A stretch of 64,000 nucleotides of DNA from Pseudomonadota bacterium (GTDB lineage: Bacteria; Pseudomonadota; Gammaproteobacteria; Steroidobacterales; JBCBZW01). Positions within the stretch are counted from its first letter, which is position 1. Every line of letters starts with the position of its first letter. The notes under the pieces are model-generated. The model was given only the letters and a program-made list of their open reading frames with translations, had not been told where the DNA came from and did no database searches. Below are positions 44,175 to 52,939 of the stretch, piece after piece. The translations under genes and the position numbers were made by a program. The stretch lies in NCBI GenBank assembly GCA_039193195.1, contig JBCCWS010000017.1, positions 1-64,000 on the forward strand, read 5' to 3'.

Positions 44175-44211
44175 TTGGACTGTCGGTCCAGGCTTTAGCG
44201 TCCCCGGGGTC

Positions 44212-44327
44212 CTTCGACGGAGCAGGTCGAAGACGCCGTCAGATGCTCGTGCTGGGCCTCGCATGGAACCCCTGCAGCGGCGAACCCCTGGGGTGAGATC
44301 TCTCATCACCCTGGGCGGGTTTCCCGC
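44212..44327 (+). other. Structured RNA leader candidate
   Basis: Three hairpins are visible on the plus strand: cttcgac/gtcgaag (44212-44232), an acccc/ggggt stem (44284-44294) that competes with a gggtga/tcaccc stem (44291-44311), and gcggg-ttt-cccgc (44315-44327). None matches a known riboswitch by eye. No stop-like T-run follows. Confidence 0.35.
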
Positions 44328-44413
44328 TTACCGAGACCGATGCAGCTGTCGAGTCATGGACGACGGAACTGGTGCCGTGAGAACTACGCGGTGCCGGCAA
44401 AACAGGAAAGCAC

Positions 44414-45862
44414 ATGAGCACGCATTATCCGGTCGGTGCCCAGCAACGAGTGAGTGCTGGTAACCAACGCCCACGCATCATCAGCAAGTTCCTGCGTCAC
44501 TACGTGAACTTGCCGGTACTGCTGCTTGCAGTCTTCGAGTTCGTCATCCTTTTCGCCGCGGCGGCCATCGCGGTTGCCGTCACCGCAGACGAGCACGTCG
44601 CACGCCTCCCCCAGCCCTGGTGCTTGCTTTTCGCTACGGTCACGAGCCTTAGCTTCATCTCGATGGGGCTCTACCGAGTGCGCAGCATCCAGCGCACGCT
44701 CGGGATGATCTTGCGCGTGGTGTTGGGGCTGTTCATGGCGGGCTTAGCCCTCGTCCTGGTGTTCTACGCATTTCCGGCCGCGTCTGTGCACCCCACTGCG
44801 CTCGGCGGCGCTCTGGTCACGGCGCTCGGCCTGGTTTCGCTGGTACGCATCGCCTTCTATCGCCTGGCGGGCGAAAATCTGTTTAAGCGACGAGTGCTGG
44901 TTTACGGCGCTGGTCGCAAGGCCGCCGGCTTGCTGAGTTTGCCGCAGCGCTACGACATGCGCGGCTTTCGCCTGCTTGGCTTCGTGCCTCCGCCGAACCT
45001 CGATCGCGAGGTGGAAGATGAGCAGGTCATCGATCTGGAGGCGAGCAGTCTTCTCGGGTACGCGCGCGAACATGACATCGATGAGATCGTGGTGGCGATC
45101 GATGATCGCCGTAACGCCTTTCCCGTGCAGGAGCTGCTGGACTGCAAGCTGCGTGGTATCAACGTTACCGACGCCATCAGCTTCGTAGAGCGCGAGACGG
45201 GCAAGGTCAAACTCGATCTGCTCTACCCGAGCTGGATGATCTTCTCCGAGGGATTCAGTCGAAATCTACTGCACTCTCGCGTACAGCGTATCTTCGATGT
45301 GATTGCGAGTCTCTCGCTACTCGCGCTCACGTGGTGGGTCATGCTGATTACGGCGTTGGCAATTTGGGTAGAAAGCGGATTCAAGCACTCAGTGCTCTAC
45401 AAGCAGGTGCGAGTTGGCTTCGAGGGGCGGCACTTCGAGGTCATGAAGTTCCGCAGTATGTCCCCCGATGCTGAGAGCGGCGGCAAGGCCGTGTGGGCGA
45501 TCGAAAACGATAAGCGTGTCACCCGCGTGGGCGCCGTGATTCGCAAGTACCGAATCGACGAGCTGCCGCAGATTTTCAACGTGCTGCGTGGTGACATGAG
45601 CTTCGTCGGACCGCGACCGGAACGCCCGAATTTCGTCGAGGAGCTCAGCGCCCTGATCCCGTACTACCGCGAGCGCCACTTTGTGAAGCCAGGGATTACC
45701 GGGTGGGCTCAGCTCTGCTACCGCTACGGCTCCTCGACCGAGGACGCCATGGAGAAGTTGCAGTACGACCTGTACTACCTTAAGCATCGCAGCGTGGTCT
45801 TCGATCTGATGATTCTGCTGCAGACGGCTGAGGTGGTCCTCCTGCGCCAGGGCGCGCGTTGA
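44414..45862 (+). CDS. Polyprenyl-phosphate sugar phosphotransferase, XrtA-system type (TIGR03013-like)
   Basis: The product is 482 residues. Four N-terminal helices (PVLLLAVFEFVILFAAAAIA and following) and a CoA-binding-like middle (LVYGAGRKAAGLLSL) precede the C-terminal transferase domain with KFRSMSPDAESGG, VGAVIRKYRIDELPQIFNVL, RGDMSFVGPRPERPNFVE and PGITGWAQLCYRYG. This is the WbaP/EpsB type that transfers sugar-1-phosphate to undecaprenyl phosphate and starts the repeat unit. It opens the core operon; prsK starts 66 bases on. The start ATG follows acaggaaagcac, a good ribosome site. Confidence 0.95.
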   Translation: MSTHYPVGAQQRVSAGNQRPRIISKFLRHYVNLPVLLLAVFEFVILFAAAAIAVAVTADEHVARLPQPWCLLFATVTSLSFISMGLYRVRSIQRTLGMILRVVLGLFMAGLALVLVFYAFPAASVHPTALGGALVTALGLVSLVRIAFYRLAGENLFKRRVLVYGAGRKAAGLLSLPQRYDMRGFRLLGFVPPPNLDREVEDEQVIDLEASSLLGYAREHDIDEIVVAIDDRRNAFPVQELLDCKLRGINVTDAISFVERETGKVKLDLLYPSWMIFSEGFSRNLLHSRVQRIFDVIASLSLLALTWWVMLITALAIWVESGFKHSVLYKQVRVGFEGRHFEVMKFRSMSPDAESGGKAVWAIENDKRVTRVGAVIRKYRIDELPQIFNVLRGDMSFVGPRPERPNFVEELSALIPYYRERHFVKPGITGWAQLCYRYGSSTEDAMEKLQYDLYYLKHRSVVFDLMILLQTAEVVLLRQGAR

Positions 45863-45928
45863 GCGCCAGCACTGCAATCGGGGGGCGCAGCGCCGCAGCG
45901 CCGCTGGTTTTGGCGGGGGGCTGAACAG

Positions 45929-48073
45929 GTGCAGGCAGCGACACTTAGCTACTCCATCGGGGCAGTCGCCTTCGCCGCACTGTTAGGCTTTCTGTTGGCA
46001 CGCCGGCGCCAGCGCCTTGGCGGCGGTAGCTTGGTGCTTGCCTGCCTCGTGACCATCGCCTGGTGCACGATCGCCGCCCTGCATGCTGCGAACCTTTCGC
46101 TGCGTCCAGCGGCTGAGTGGGTATTCCTCACCGAGGCCTTGCGGGCTGGTGTTTGGCTGTCGCTCATGTTGACCCTACTCAATGCCGGGCGCGAGGCCAC
46201 GGATCGCACGCCGGCCACCGCTCGCGCAGTGGTTACCGCTGTTTGGGTCAGCGCGCCGGTGCTGGTAGGGGTGCAAGTGCTCGTCGGGGTACCGCTACCC
46301 GAGTGGCTGGCACGCACCTATCATCTTTCCGGCTTGGTAATCGCGGCTACCGGCGCACTAATGGTGGAGCAGCTGTACCGAAACTCCGATGAGGAGGGGC
46401 GTTGGGCATACAAACACCTTTGCCTTGCGCTGGGAGTGGCTTTCGCGGTTGATCTGTACTTCTACGCCGAAGGGCTCCTTCTACAGCGCCTTAGCGGAGA
46501 GCTGTGGTCTGCCCGCGGTGCTGTTTGGGCTATGACGGTCCCGCTCCTATCCATCTCCGCTTCTCGCTTTCCGGACGGGCGCTCGACGCTGAGGATTTCA
46601 CGGCGTCTCGCGTTCTACTCCACAAGCATGGCTGCAGTGGGTGCCTATCTGCTCGCGATGGCCGCAGGTGGCTACTACGTGCGCTCGATCGGTGGCAGCT
46701 GGGGCGCCATGGCGCAGGTGGTGTTCTTGGTCGGTGCGGTGCTGGTGTTGGCGGTCGCCCTGTTCTCAGGTCAGGCGCGCGCCAACGTCAGGGTGTTTCT
46801 GAACAAGCACTTCTATGCCTACAAGTTCGACTACCGCGAAGAGTGGTTACGGGTGATTCGTCTGCTCTTCGTTCCAGCCGCTGATGATACGACGCCTGTT
46901 CCGGCTCGAGCCCTGAAAGCAGTAGCGGAGATCATGGACAGCCCAAACGCCGGACTGTGGGTCCGCGACGATCCGAACAGCGACTATGAACCGGCGGGCG
47001 GCGATTTCGCGGGTCGCGATTCACCGGCGATCCCCGCGGACTCATCGCTCGTGCGTTTCTTGCAGGAGCAGGAGTGGATAATCGACCTAGGCGATGTGAA
47101 GGCCAGCGACGAGCGCTACAGCGATCTGGAGCTGCCCGAATGGCTGATCGGCGAGCAGCGCGCCTGGCTCGTACTACCCCTTCTTCACGGCAGTAGCCTG
47201 CTTGGCATCGTGGTGCTCGCAAATCCTCGGGCCGCCCATTCGCTGACTTGGGAAGACATCGATCTGCTGAAGACCGTCGGCCGTCAGGTGGCTGGCGTGC
47301 TCGCGGAGCATGCGTCGGCGCGACGCGTCGCCGAGGCGAGCCAGTTCGACGCGTACAACCGACTGTCAGCGTTCATCATGCACGACCTGAAGAATCTGAT
47401 CGCGCAGCAGTCTCTGGTGGTTGGGAACGCGGCCCGACATAAGGACAATCCGGCCTTCGTCGAGGATGCGATTCAGACGGTGGACAACTCCGTGAAGCGT
47501 ATGGGGCGCCTGTTGGAACAGTTGCAGTCCGGGCGCGTAAGTTCAACGTCGGCACGAGTAAACCTGGGCGATTTATGTCGTAAGGTAGCCGCCGATTGTT
47601 CGCGCGGTGTGTTGCCTGTGTTCGTTGAGGTGCGGGACGAGGGTCTATTCGTTGAGGCGGCGCGCGAGCAGTTCGCCCTGGTGCTAAGTCACATCGTTCG
47701 CAATGCGCAGGAAGCGAGCAGCGACGATTCCGAAGTCAAGATCAGCGTACATACCGATGAAGCGGCAGCGCGCGGCGTGATCCAGGTCACGGACATGGGT
47801 ACTGGAATGGACGATCGTTTCATTCGCGAGCGCCTGTTCAAGCCCTTCGATACAACAAAAGGAAACAAGGGCATGGGCATCGGCGCCTATCAGGCGCGAG
47901 AGTTCGTTCGCGCCGCCGGCGGTGATGTTAACGTTCACAGCCAGCCCGGCCAGGGCACCCGCTTTGTTATCAGCCTGCCGCTGCTGCCTGTTGCGGAGGC
48001 TTCTGTCTATCACAGCGAGGACGAGGGTATCGCCGCCCAAGCGGCGGCCTCGCGTACGGAGGCGGTTGGGTGA
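45929..48073 (+). CDS. prsK: Sensor histidine kinase of the XrtA system
   Basis: The product is 714 residues from a GTG at 45929 (gggggg upstream). The N-terminal third has about ten hydrophobic helices, then a GAF-like region (about 320-440; LVLPLLHGSSLLGIVVLANPR), then the kinase core. The H box is FIMHDLKNLIAQ with His485, the N box HIVRNAQEAS, the G1 box VTDMGTGMDD and the G2 box GNKGMGIGAYQA. It matches the PrsK type in layout. The signal is unknown; it should phosphorylate PrsR. The stop overlaps prsR as GTGA. Confidence 0.95.
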   Translation: MQAATLSYSIGAVAFAALLGFLLARRRQRLGGGSLVLACLVTIAWCTIAALHAANLSLRPAAEWVFLTEALRAGVWLSLMLTLLNAGREATDRTPATARAVVTAVWVSAPVLVGVQVLVGVPLPEWLARTYHLSGLVIAATGALMVEQLYRNSDEEGRWAYKHLCLALGVAFAVDLYFYAEGLLLQRLSGELWSARGAVWAMTVPLLSISASRFPDGRSTLRISRRLAFYSTSMAAVGAYLLAMAAGGYYVRSIGGSWGAMAQVVFLVGAVLVLAVALFSGQARANVRVFLNKHFYAYKFDYREEWLRVIRLLFVPAADDTTPVPARALKAVAEIMDSPNAGLWVRDDPNSDYEPAGGDFAGRDSPAIPADSSLVRFLQEQEWIIDLGDVKASDERYSDLELPEWLIGEQRAWLVLPLLHGSSLLGIVVLANPRAAHSLTWEDIDLLKTVGRQVAGVLAEHASARRVAEASQFDAYNRLSAFIMHDLKNLIAQQSLVVGNAARHKDNPAFVEDAIQTVDNSVKRMGRLLEQLQSGRVSSTSARVNLGDLCRKVAADCSRGVLPVFVEVRDEGLFVEAAREQFALVLSHIVRNAQEASSDDSEVKISVHTDEAAARGVIQVTDMGTGMDDRFIRERLFKPFDTTKGNKGMGIGAYQAREFVRAAGGDVNVHSQPGQGTRFVISLPLLPVAEASVYHSEDEGIAAQAAASRTEAVG

Positions 48074-49443
48074 GCAAGAAGCTGCCACTACTGGTGGTTG
48101 AAGATGATGCCGGGCTGCAGAAGCAGCTCAAATGGTGTTTCGACGACTACGAGGTGCTGATCGCTGGCGACCGTCAGGCGGCCATCGCCGAGCTGCGTCG
48201 GGCAGAGCCCGCAGTGGTGCTGCAGGACCTAGGCCTGCCGCCGGACGCGGATGGCGTCACCGAGGGTTTAAAGACCTTAGAGGAGATTCTGGCGCTCGCG
48301 CCCCACACCAAAGTCATTGTGGTGACCGGCAATGGCGACCGCGAGCGGGCAGTTCAGGCCGTCTCCCTCGGCGCTTACGATTTCTACCACAAGCCCCTCG
48401 ATACGGACGTGCTGAAACTCATCGTCGATCGCGCGTTCTACCTGCACGAGCTCGAGGACCACAACCGCCGCCTGATGGCCTCCCAGGCCAACTCCCCCCT
48501 TGAGGGCGTGATCGCTAGCAGCGATCGCATGATGAAGGTCTGCCGATTGATCGAGAAGGTCGCGCCTACCGTGGCGACCACGCTTTTGTTGGGGGAGAGC
48601 GGCACCGGGAAGGAAGTGTTGGCGCGGGCAGTGCACGCGCTCAGCCCACGGACGAAAAAGAAGTTCATCGCTATCAACTGTGCGGCCATTCCTGAGAATT
48701 TGCTCGAGAGTGAGCTGTTCGGCTACGAGAAGGGCGCCTTTACGGGCGCGACCAAGCAGACCCCTGGCAAGATCGAGTATGCGGACGGCGGCACGCTGTT
48801 CCTCGATGAGATCGGCGACATGCCGATGCCCCTGCAAGCCAAGCTCCTTCGGTTCCTCCAAGAGCGGGTAGTCGAGCGGGTTGGGGGGCGCGAGGAGATC
48901 CCCGTGGACGTGCGTGTGGTCTGCGCAACGAACCAACACTTGGAGAGTGCGATCACTGAAGGCCGCTTCCGCGAGGATCTCTACTACCGGATTAGTGAGG
49001 TGACGGCGGACATTCCGCCGCTACGTGAACGCGACCAGGACGCAATTGTTCTTGCCCGAGCATTCCTGTCTCGTCTCAGTGCTAAGCACGGACGCAACAT
49101 TCGAGGGTATTCGAGCGACGCGGTGTGGGCGATCGACGCCTACGGATGGCCCGGCAACGTGCGAGAGCTTGAGAACCGGGTGAATCGTGCGGTCATCATG
49201 GCCGAAGGCAAGCAGATTACGGCACTCGATCTCGGACTCGAAGATGTTGAGCCGGTTGAACGAGATCAGTTTAATTTGCGCGCGGTGCGCCAGCAGGCGG
49301 AGCGCCAAGCGTTGCAGCGCGGGTTAGCCATGACGGACGGCAACATCTCGAAGGCGGCGGAGCTACTCGGCGTGACGCGGCCGACCTTCTACGACCTCAT
49401 GCAGAAGCACGCCCTGGGCAACGGATCGGCTAAAGCGGAATGA
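48070..49443 (+). CDS. prsR: Sigma-54-dependent response regulator of the XrtA system
   Basis: The product is 457 residues. The receiver domain has EDD near residue 11, the phosphoacceptor Asp53 in VLQDLGLPP, and KPLD near 110. The AAA+ domain has the Walker A GESGTGKEVLARAVHAL, the GAFTGA loop in KGAFTGATKQ, and the Walker B GTLFLDEIGDM. The C-terminus is a Fis-type helix-turn-helix (KAAELLGVTRPTFYDLMQKH). It should activate sigma-54 promoters of PEP-CTERM and polysaccharide genes. I find no convincing -24/-12 site in the window. It overlaps prsK and prsT by four bases each. Confidence 0.95.
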   Translation: MSKKLPLLVVEDDAGLQKQLKWCFDDYEVLIAGDRQAAIAELRRAEPAVVLQDLGLPPDADGVTEGLKTLEEILALAPHTKVIVVTGNGDRERAVQAVSLGAYDFYHKPLDTDVLKLIVDRAFYLHELEDHNRRLMASQANSPLEGVIASSDRMMKVCRLIEKVAPTVATTLLLGESGTGKEVLARAVHALSPRTKKKFIAINCAAIPENLLESELFGYEKGAFTGATKQTPGKIEYADGGTLFLDEIGDMPMPLQAKLLRFLQERVVERVGGREEIPVDVRVVCATNQHLESAITEGRFREDLYYRISEVTADIPPLRERDQDAIVLARAFLSRLSAKHGRNIRGYSSDAVWAIDAYGWPGNVRELENRVNRAVIMAEGKQITALDLGLEDVEPVERDQFNLRAVRQQAERQALQRGLAMTDGNISKAAELLGVTRPTFYDLMQKHALGNGSAKAE

Positions 49444-52229
49444 ATGGAGAGCAGCAGATGATGTTCATGCAGAGGGTGCGCCACGCAGGGGTGGCGATGG
49501 CTGCCCTGATGCTCCTGTCGAGTTGCGGCGGTGATGTCCCCACGCCTGAGTTGATCTCACGCGCGGTCGCCGCGAGTGACGAGGGTCGCTACCGTGAGGC
49601 GATCATCGATCTACGCAATGCCGTTGCGAACGAACCCAACAACGCTCAGGCGCGCTTCGAGCTGGGTTCGGCCACCTTGAGGCTCGGCGACGCCGCATCG
49701 GCCGAGAAGGAGCTCAGGCGAGCCCGCGATCTCGGCTACGACGCCCAGCCGACCATTCCGAAGATGGCCGAAGCGTTGATTCTGTTGGGACGACCACGAG
49801 AAGCTCTCGCAGAACTCGCCAATGCCGAGGAGCAAAGCGCGACGATACTGGGCCTCGCCGGCCTGGCCTACGAGACTGATAGGAATGCGGATCGAGCCCT
49901 CCGTGCCTATCAGGGCGCGCTCAAGCTCGATCCGAATGAGGAGCGCGCGCTTTTGGGCGTTGCTCGCTCAGCCCTTGCCAAGGGCGATCGGGTGGTAGCG
50001 GAGGAGGCCTTCTCCAAGGCGGTAGCGGCTCACGGCGACTCACCCCGGGTGCGTTTGGACTACGGTCGGTACCTCTACTCGCGCGGGCGGGTCAACGATG
50101 CAGTCGATCAGTACCAGCAAGGTTTGGCGCAGCCACTGGCCCAGCAGCAGCGCCCCGTTAGCTGGGACTTACACTTGTCTATGGCGGAGGCCCAACTTGC
50201 GACGGGTGACCTGGAGGGGGCAGCGGAGTCGATCGAGACGCTGAACCAGCTGCAGCCGGATCATGTGCTCGTCAAATACCTCCGTGCACGGATCGCCTTC
50301 GAGAGCAAAGACCTCGCGCTGGCTAGCGAGTTGGCCGCGCGCGTCGTCGTCGAAGCCCCTCAGTTTGAAGCAGGGCAGATGCTTCAAGCGACGATCAATC
50401 TGTCCCGACAGGAGTACGCTCAGGCGCGGCTGGTCCTAGAGCGTCTAGCCAAGCGCAACCCGAATGACCCCCAAGTGCGCAAGCTCCTCGCCGCGGCCCA
50501 AGCCGGGGGCGAGAACCGCGGCACCGAAGGTGATGCTGGGGCGGGTGCGCTCTCGCAGGACGCGGTGATGTCACTGCTCGGCGCCGCCAACGCGGAGACA
50601 GGCGATTTCGGTTCGGCAGTCGTGCTCTGGGAGCGTGTGCTTCGGGAAAATCCGGGTGATGAAGAAACTCGCCTCGAGCTGATCACCGCCTACATGTTGG
50701 GCCAGCGCTTAGAAGAGGCGCAGACCCTGCTTGGGGATGGCCAGTGGAGCACGCCGCAAAACGAGGAGCGCGCAGCGGTGCTCGATGCCCTAGTGACCCT
50801 GCGCGGAGACGACCTCCCTTCGGCGCGAGCCAAAGCCGCGCAAGCCGCACAGCGCTTCCCGGAGTCAGCACCCGCGGTCAGCCTGCAGGGCTTGATCGAG
50901 ATGCGCCAGGACACAGCGCTCGCGTCACGCTTTTTCCGACGCGCTTTGGAGCTGGACCCTGGACATACGAGTTCGATGATCAATCTCTCCAGCATCGCTG
51001 TGGCGAATGGCGACGTTGATCGTGCGACGGCGCTCCTGCGGACCTTCGTCGACAACAACCCCGACAACGCCATCGCTCTCGATGCGCTCGCGCGCACGCA
51101 GCTCAGGGCGGGGGATGTGGAGGGTGCGCGAGCCAACCTCGAGCGAGCCCGCGGCGCCGATCCGAAAGCAGTGGCCGCACGTCTGCAGCTGATTGAGCTG
51201 CAAGCGCGTGATGGGAATTTCGTAGACGCCGAGGAGGTAGCGCGCGAACTCGTCGCAGTACGACCCTCCTTGCCCAGCGCTCACAATGCCCTAGGTATCG
51301 CCCAGCTGGGACAGGGAAAGATGGACGAGGGCATGGCCAGCCTTCGTACGGCCTTGCGGATTGAGCCGTCTTCCATCGAACCTCTGCGTAACCTCGCTCG
51401 GGCTGAGTTTGCTACCAACGATCGAGTCCAGGCGCAACAGACGGTGGATCAGCTTCTGCGATACGAACCAAACGACAGTGTTGGGCTCGAGCTCGCGACG
51501 CGCCTGGCGATTGGTGAGGGTAGCACCGATTTGGCCGAGTCTCTGCTGGCTAAGCTGGTCGAGGCGACGCCGGAGGGGACGGGTACCCTCAGTACCATGT
51601 TGAATGGAGATATCGCGCTCGCCCGGGGGCAATTGGATGAAGCTATCGGCGCCTACGAGGCGGCCTTCGCCGAACGGCAAGCGTCACCCTTGGTGATGCG
51701 GTTGTTCGAAGCCCGAGCCCGGCGTGGTGATGCGGACCCCGATAAGGTGCTGCGACAGTGGTTGGAAAGTTCTCCCACCGATGGGACCGTGCGCCTTGCC
51801 GCTGCGCAATACTCTCAGGGCAAGGGCGATCTCTCCCAAGCGGCGGCGGACTATGAACTCCTGTTGGAGCAAAACGAAAGCAATGTGGTCGCCTGGAACA
51901 ATCTCGCCTGGGCGTACTCTGAACTGCGCGACCCGCGTGCTCTCGAGGCAGCGAAGAACGCGCTTGATCTTGCTAGCGCTAGTCCCGCCATCCAGGATAC
52001 CTACGGCTGGATGCTGATTCTCGATGGTCAACTCGAGAACGGCGTTTCCATGCTGCGTGATGCCTGGGAAGCGGCGCCTTCGAACGGCGATATCGGCTAC
52101 CACCTGGCGGCGGGGTTGGCTCGCGCGGGTGACATGGAAGAAGCACGAACGGTGCTGACTCGAGCGCTCGAAGCTGGTGGAGGCTTCTCCACCCGAAGCG
52201 AGGCTGAGCAGTTGATGGGAGAGCTGTAG
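49440..52229 (+). CDS. prsT: TPR-repeat lipoprotein of the XrtA system
   Basis: The product is 929 residues. The lipobox is LLSSC (near residue 26-29), and the rest is built almost entirely of TPR helices (for example REAIIDLRNAVANEPNNAQAR, QGALKLDPNEERALLGVA, RRALELDPGHTSSMINLSS, ALRIEPSSIEPLRNLARAEF). It resembles PrsT, which acts at the outer membrane with the export machinery. The 4-base overlap ATG (49440) and an ATG at 49458 with a better ribosome site (ggagag, 8 bases upstream) are both possible starts. It is followed by the export lipoprotein, whose start lies 23 bases on. Confidence 0.93.
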   Translation: MNGEQQMMFMQRVRHAGVAMAALMLLSSCGGDVPTPELISRAVAASDEGRYREAIIDLRNAVANEPNNAQARFELGSATLRLGDAASAEKELRRARDLGYDAQPTIPKMAEALILLGRPREALAELANAEEQSATILGLAGLAYETDRNADRALRAYQGALKLDPNEERALLGVARSALAKGDRVVAEEAFSKAVAAHGDSPRVRLDYGRYLYSRGRVNDAVDQYQQGLAQPLAQQQRPVSWDLHLSMAEAQLATGDLEGAAESIETLNQLQPDHVLVKYLRARIAFESKDLALASELAARVVVEAPQFEAGQMLQATINLSRQEYAQARLVLERLAKRNPNDPQVRKLLAAAQAGGENRGTEGDAGAGALSQDAVMSLLGAANAETGDFGSAVVLWERVLRENPGDEETRLELITAYMLGQRLEEAQTLLGDGQWSTPQNEERAAVLDALVTLRGDDLPSARAKAAQAAQRFPESAPAVSLQGLIEMRQDTALASRFFRRALELDPGHTSSMINLSSIAVANGDVDRATALLRTFVDNNPDNAIALDALARTQLRAGDVEGARANLERARGADPKAVAARLQLIELQARDGNFVDAEEVARELVAVRPSLPSAHNALGIAQLGQGKMDEGMASLRTALRIEPSSIEPLRNLARAEFATNDRVQAQQTVDQLLRYEPNDSVGLELATRLAIGEGSTDLAESLLAKLVEATPEGTGTLSTMLNGDIALARGQLDEAIGAYEAAFAERQASPLVMRLFEARARRGDADPDKVLRQWLESSPTDGTVRLAAAQYSQGKGDLSQAAADYELLLEQNESNVVAWNNLAWAYSELRDPRALEAAKNALDLASASPAIQDTYGWMLILDGQLENGVSMLRDAWEAAPSNGDIGYHLAAGLARAGDMEEARTVLTRALEAGGGFSTRSEAEQLMGEL

Positions 52230-52252
52230 TGGAAGCGCGAAGGGAGCTTTCG

Positions 52253-52885
52253 ATGACTATCAAGAACTTTCGACGGTGGCTGATGCAAGCCGGTCCACTC
52301 CTCGCGGTCTGCGCCGTTTGCGGTTGCGCCAGCAGCCCCGCGGGCGACCCTGTCACGACTATCCCAGCCGCGGGTGAGGGCGCCGAGTACATCATCGGTC
52401 CGGGCGATCAGCTCAGCATCTTCGTCTGGCGCAATACTGATCTGTCAATTGATGTGCCCGTGCGGCCAGACGGTCGGATCTCGTCACCGCTGGTAGAAGA
52501 CATGGTGGCGGCAGGTAAGACGCCGACGCAGTTGTCCAAGGATATCGAGGCGGTACTGGCTGAGTACATTCGTACCCCGAAGGTGACGGTGATCGTGGGT
52601 GGTTTCGTCGGCACCTTTGGAGAGCAGATTCGCGTGGTTGGACAAGCGACGCGACCGCAAGCGTTGGCCTATCGCGACCGTATGACCGTGCTCGACGTGA
52701 TGATCGAGGTCGGCGGGTTGACGCCCGAAGCGGCGGGGAACCGCGCAAAGCTTGTGCGCTATGTCGGCGGTCAGCAGCAGGAGTACCCTGTTCGCCTCCA
52801 TGACTTACTGAACAGGGGCCGAATCGAGGCCAATGTGCCGCTGCGCCCGGGTGATGTTCTGATCATTCCAGAGTCGGTGTTCTGA
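52253..52885 (+). CDS. Polysaccharide export outer-membrane lipoprotein, XrtA type (Wza-like)
   Basis: The product is 210 residues from the ATG at 52253, which has agggagc upstream; the GTG at 52229 that overlaps prsT is a weaker choice. The lipobox is AVCGC. The PES domain is short, with EYIIGPGDQLSIFVWRN, VPVRPDGRISSPLVEDMVAAG, KTPTQLSKDIEAVLAEYI, PKVTVIVGGFVGTFGEQIRV and the following SLBB-like part. It forms or gates the outer-membrane channel for the polymer. Its length is that of the XrtA-type export protein rather than full Wza. Confidence 0.93.
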   Translation: MTIKNFRRWLMQAGPLLAVCAVCGCASSPAGDPVTTIPAAGEGAEYIIGPGDQLSIFVWRNTDLSIDVPVRPDGRISSPLVEDMVAAGKTPTQLSKDIEAVLAEYIRTPKVTVIVGGFVGTFGEQIRVVGQATRPQALAYRDRMTVLDVMIEVGGLTPEAAGNRAKLVRYVGGQQQEYPVRLHDLLNRGRIEANVPLRPGDVLIIPESVF

Positions 52886-52939
52886 TCACTCTTTGAATGC
52901 TTGCTACCGTGGCGCGCAGACGCTGGAGCTTTACGGAAA

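Larger units (their letters stand above)
43916..44413. promoter_or_regulatory. Leader and control region of the XrtA core operon
   Basis: No gene is supported in these 498 bases. They hold the TGTGA-N6-TCACA palindrome (44159-44174), a hairpin cttcgac/gtcgaag (44212-44232), a pair of mutually exclusive stems that both need the gggg at 44290-44293, and a gcggg/cccgc hairpin (44315-44327). A weak -10 candidate is tacaat (44110-44115). The structured stretch would lie in the 5' leader of the sugar transferase mRNA. Confidence 0.5.
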
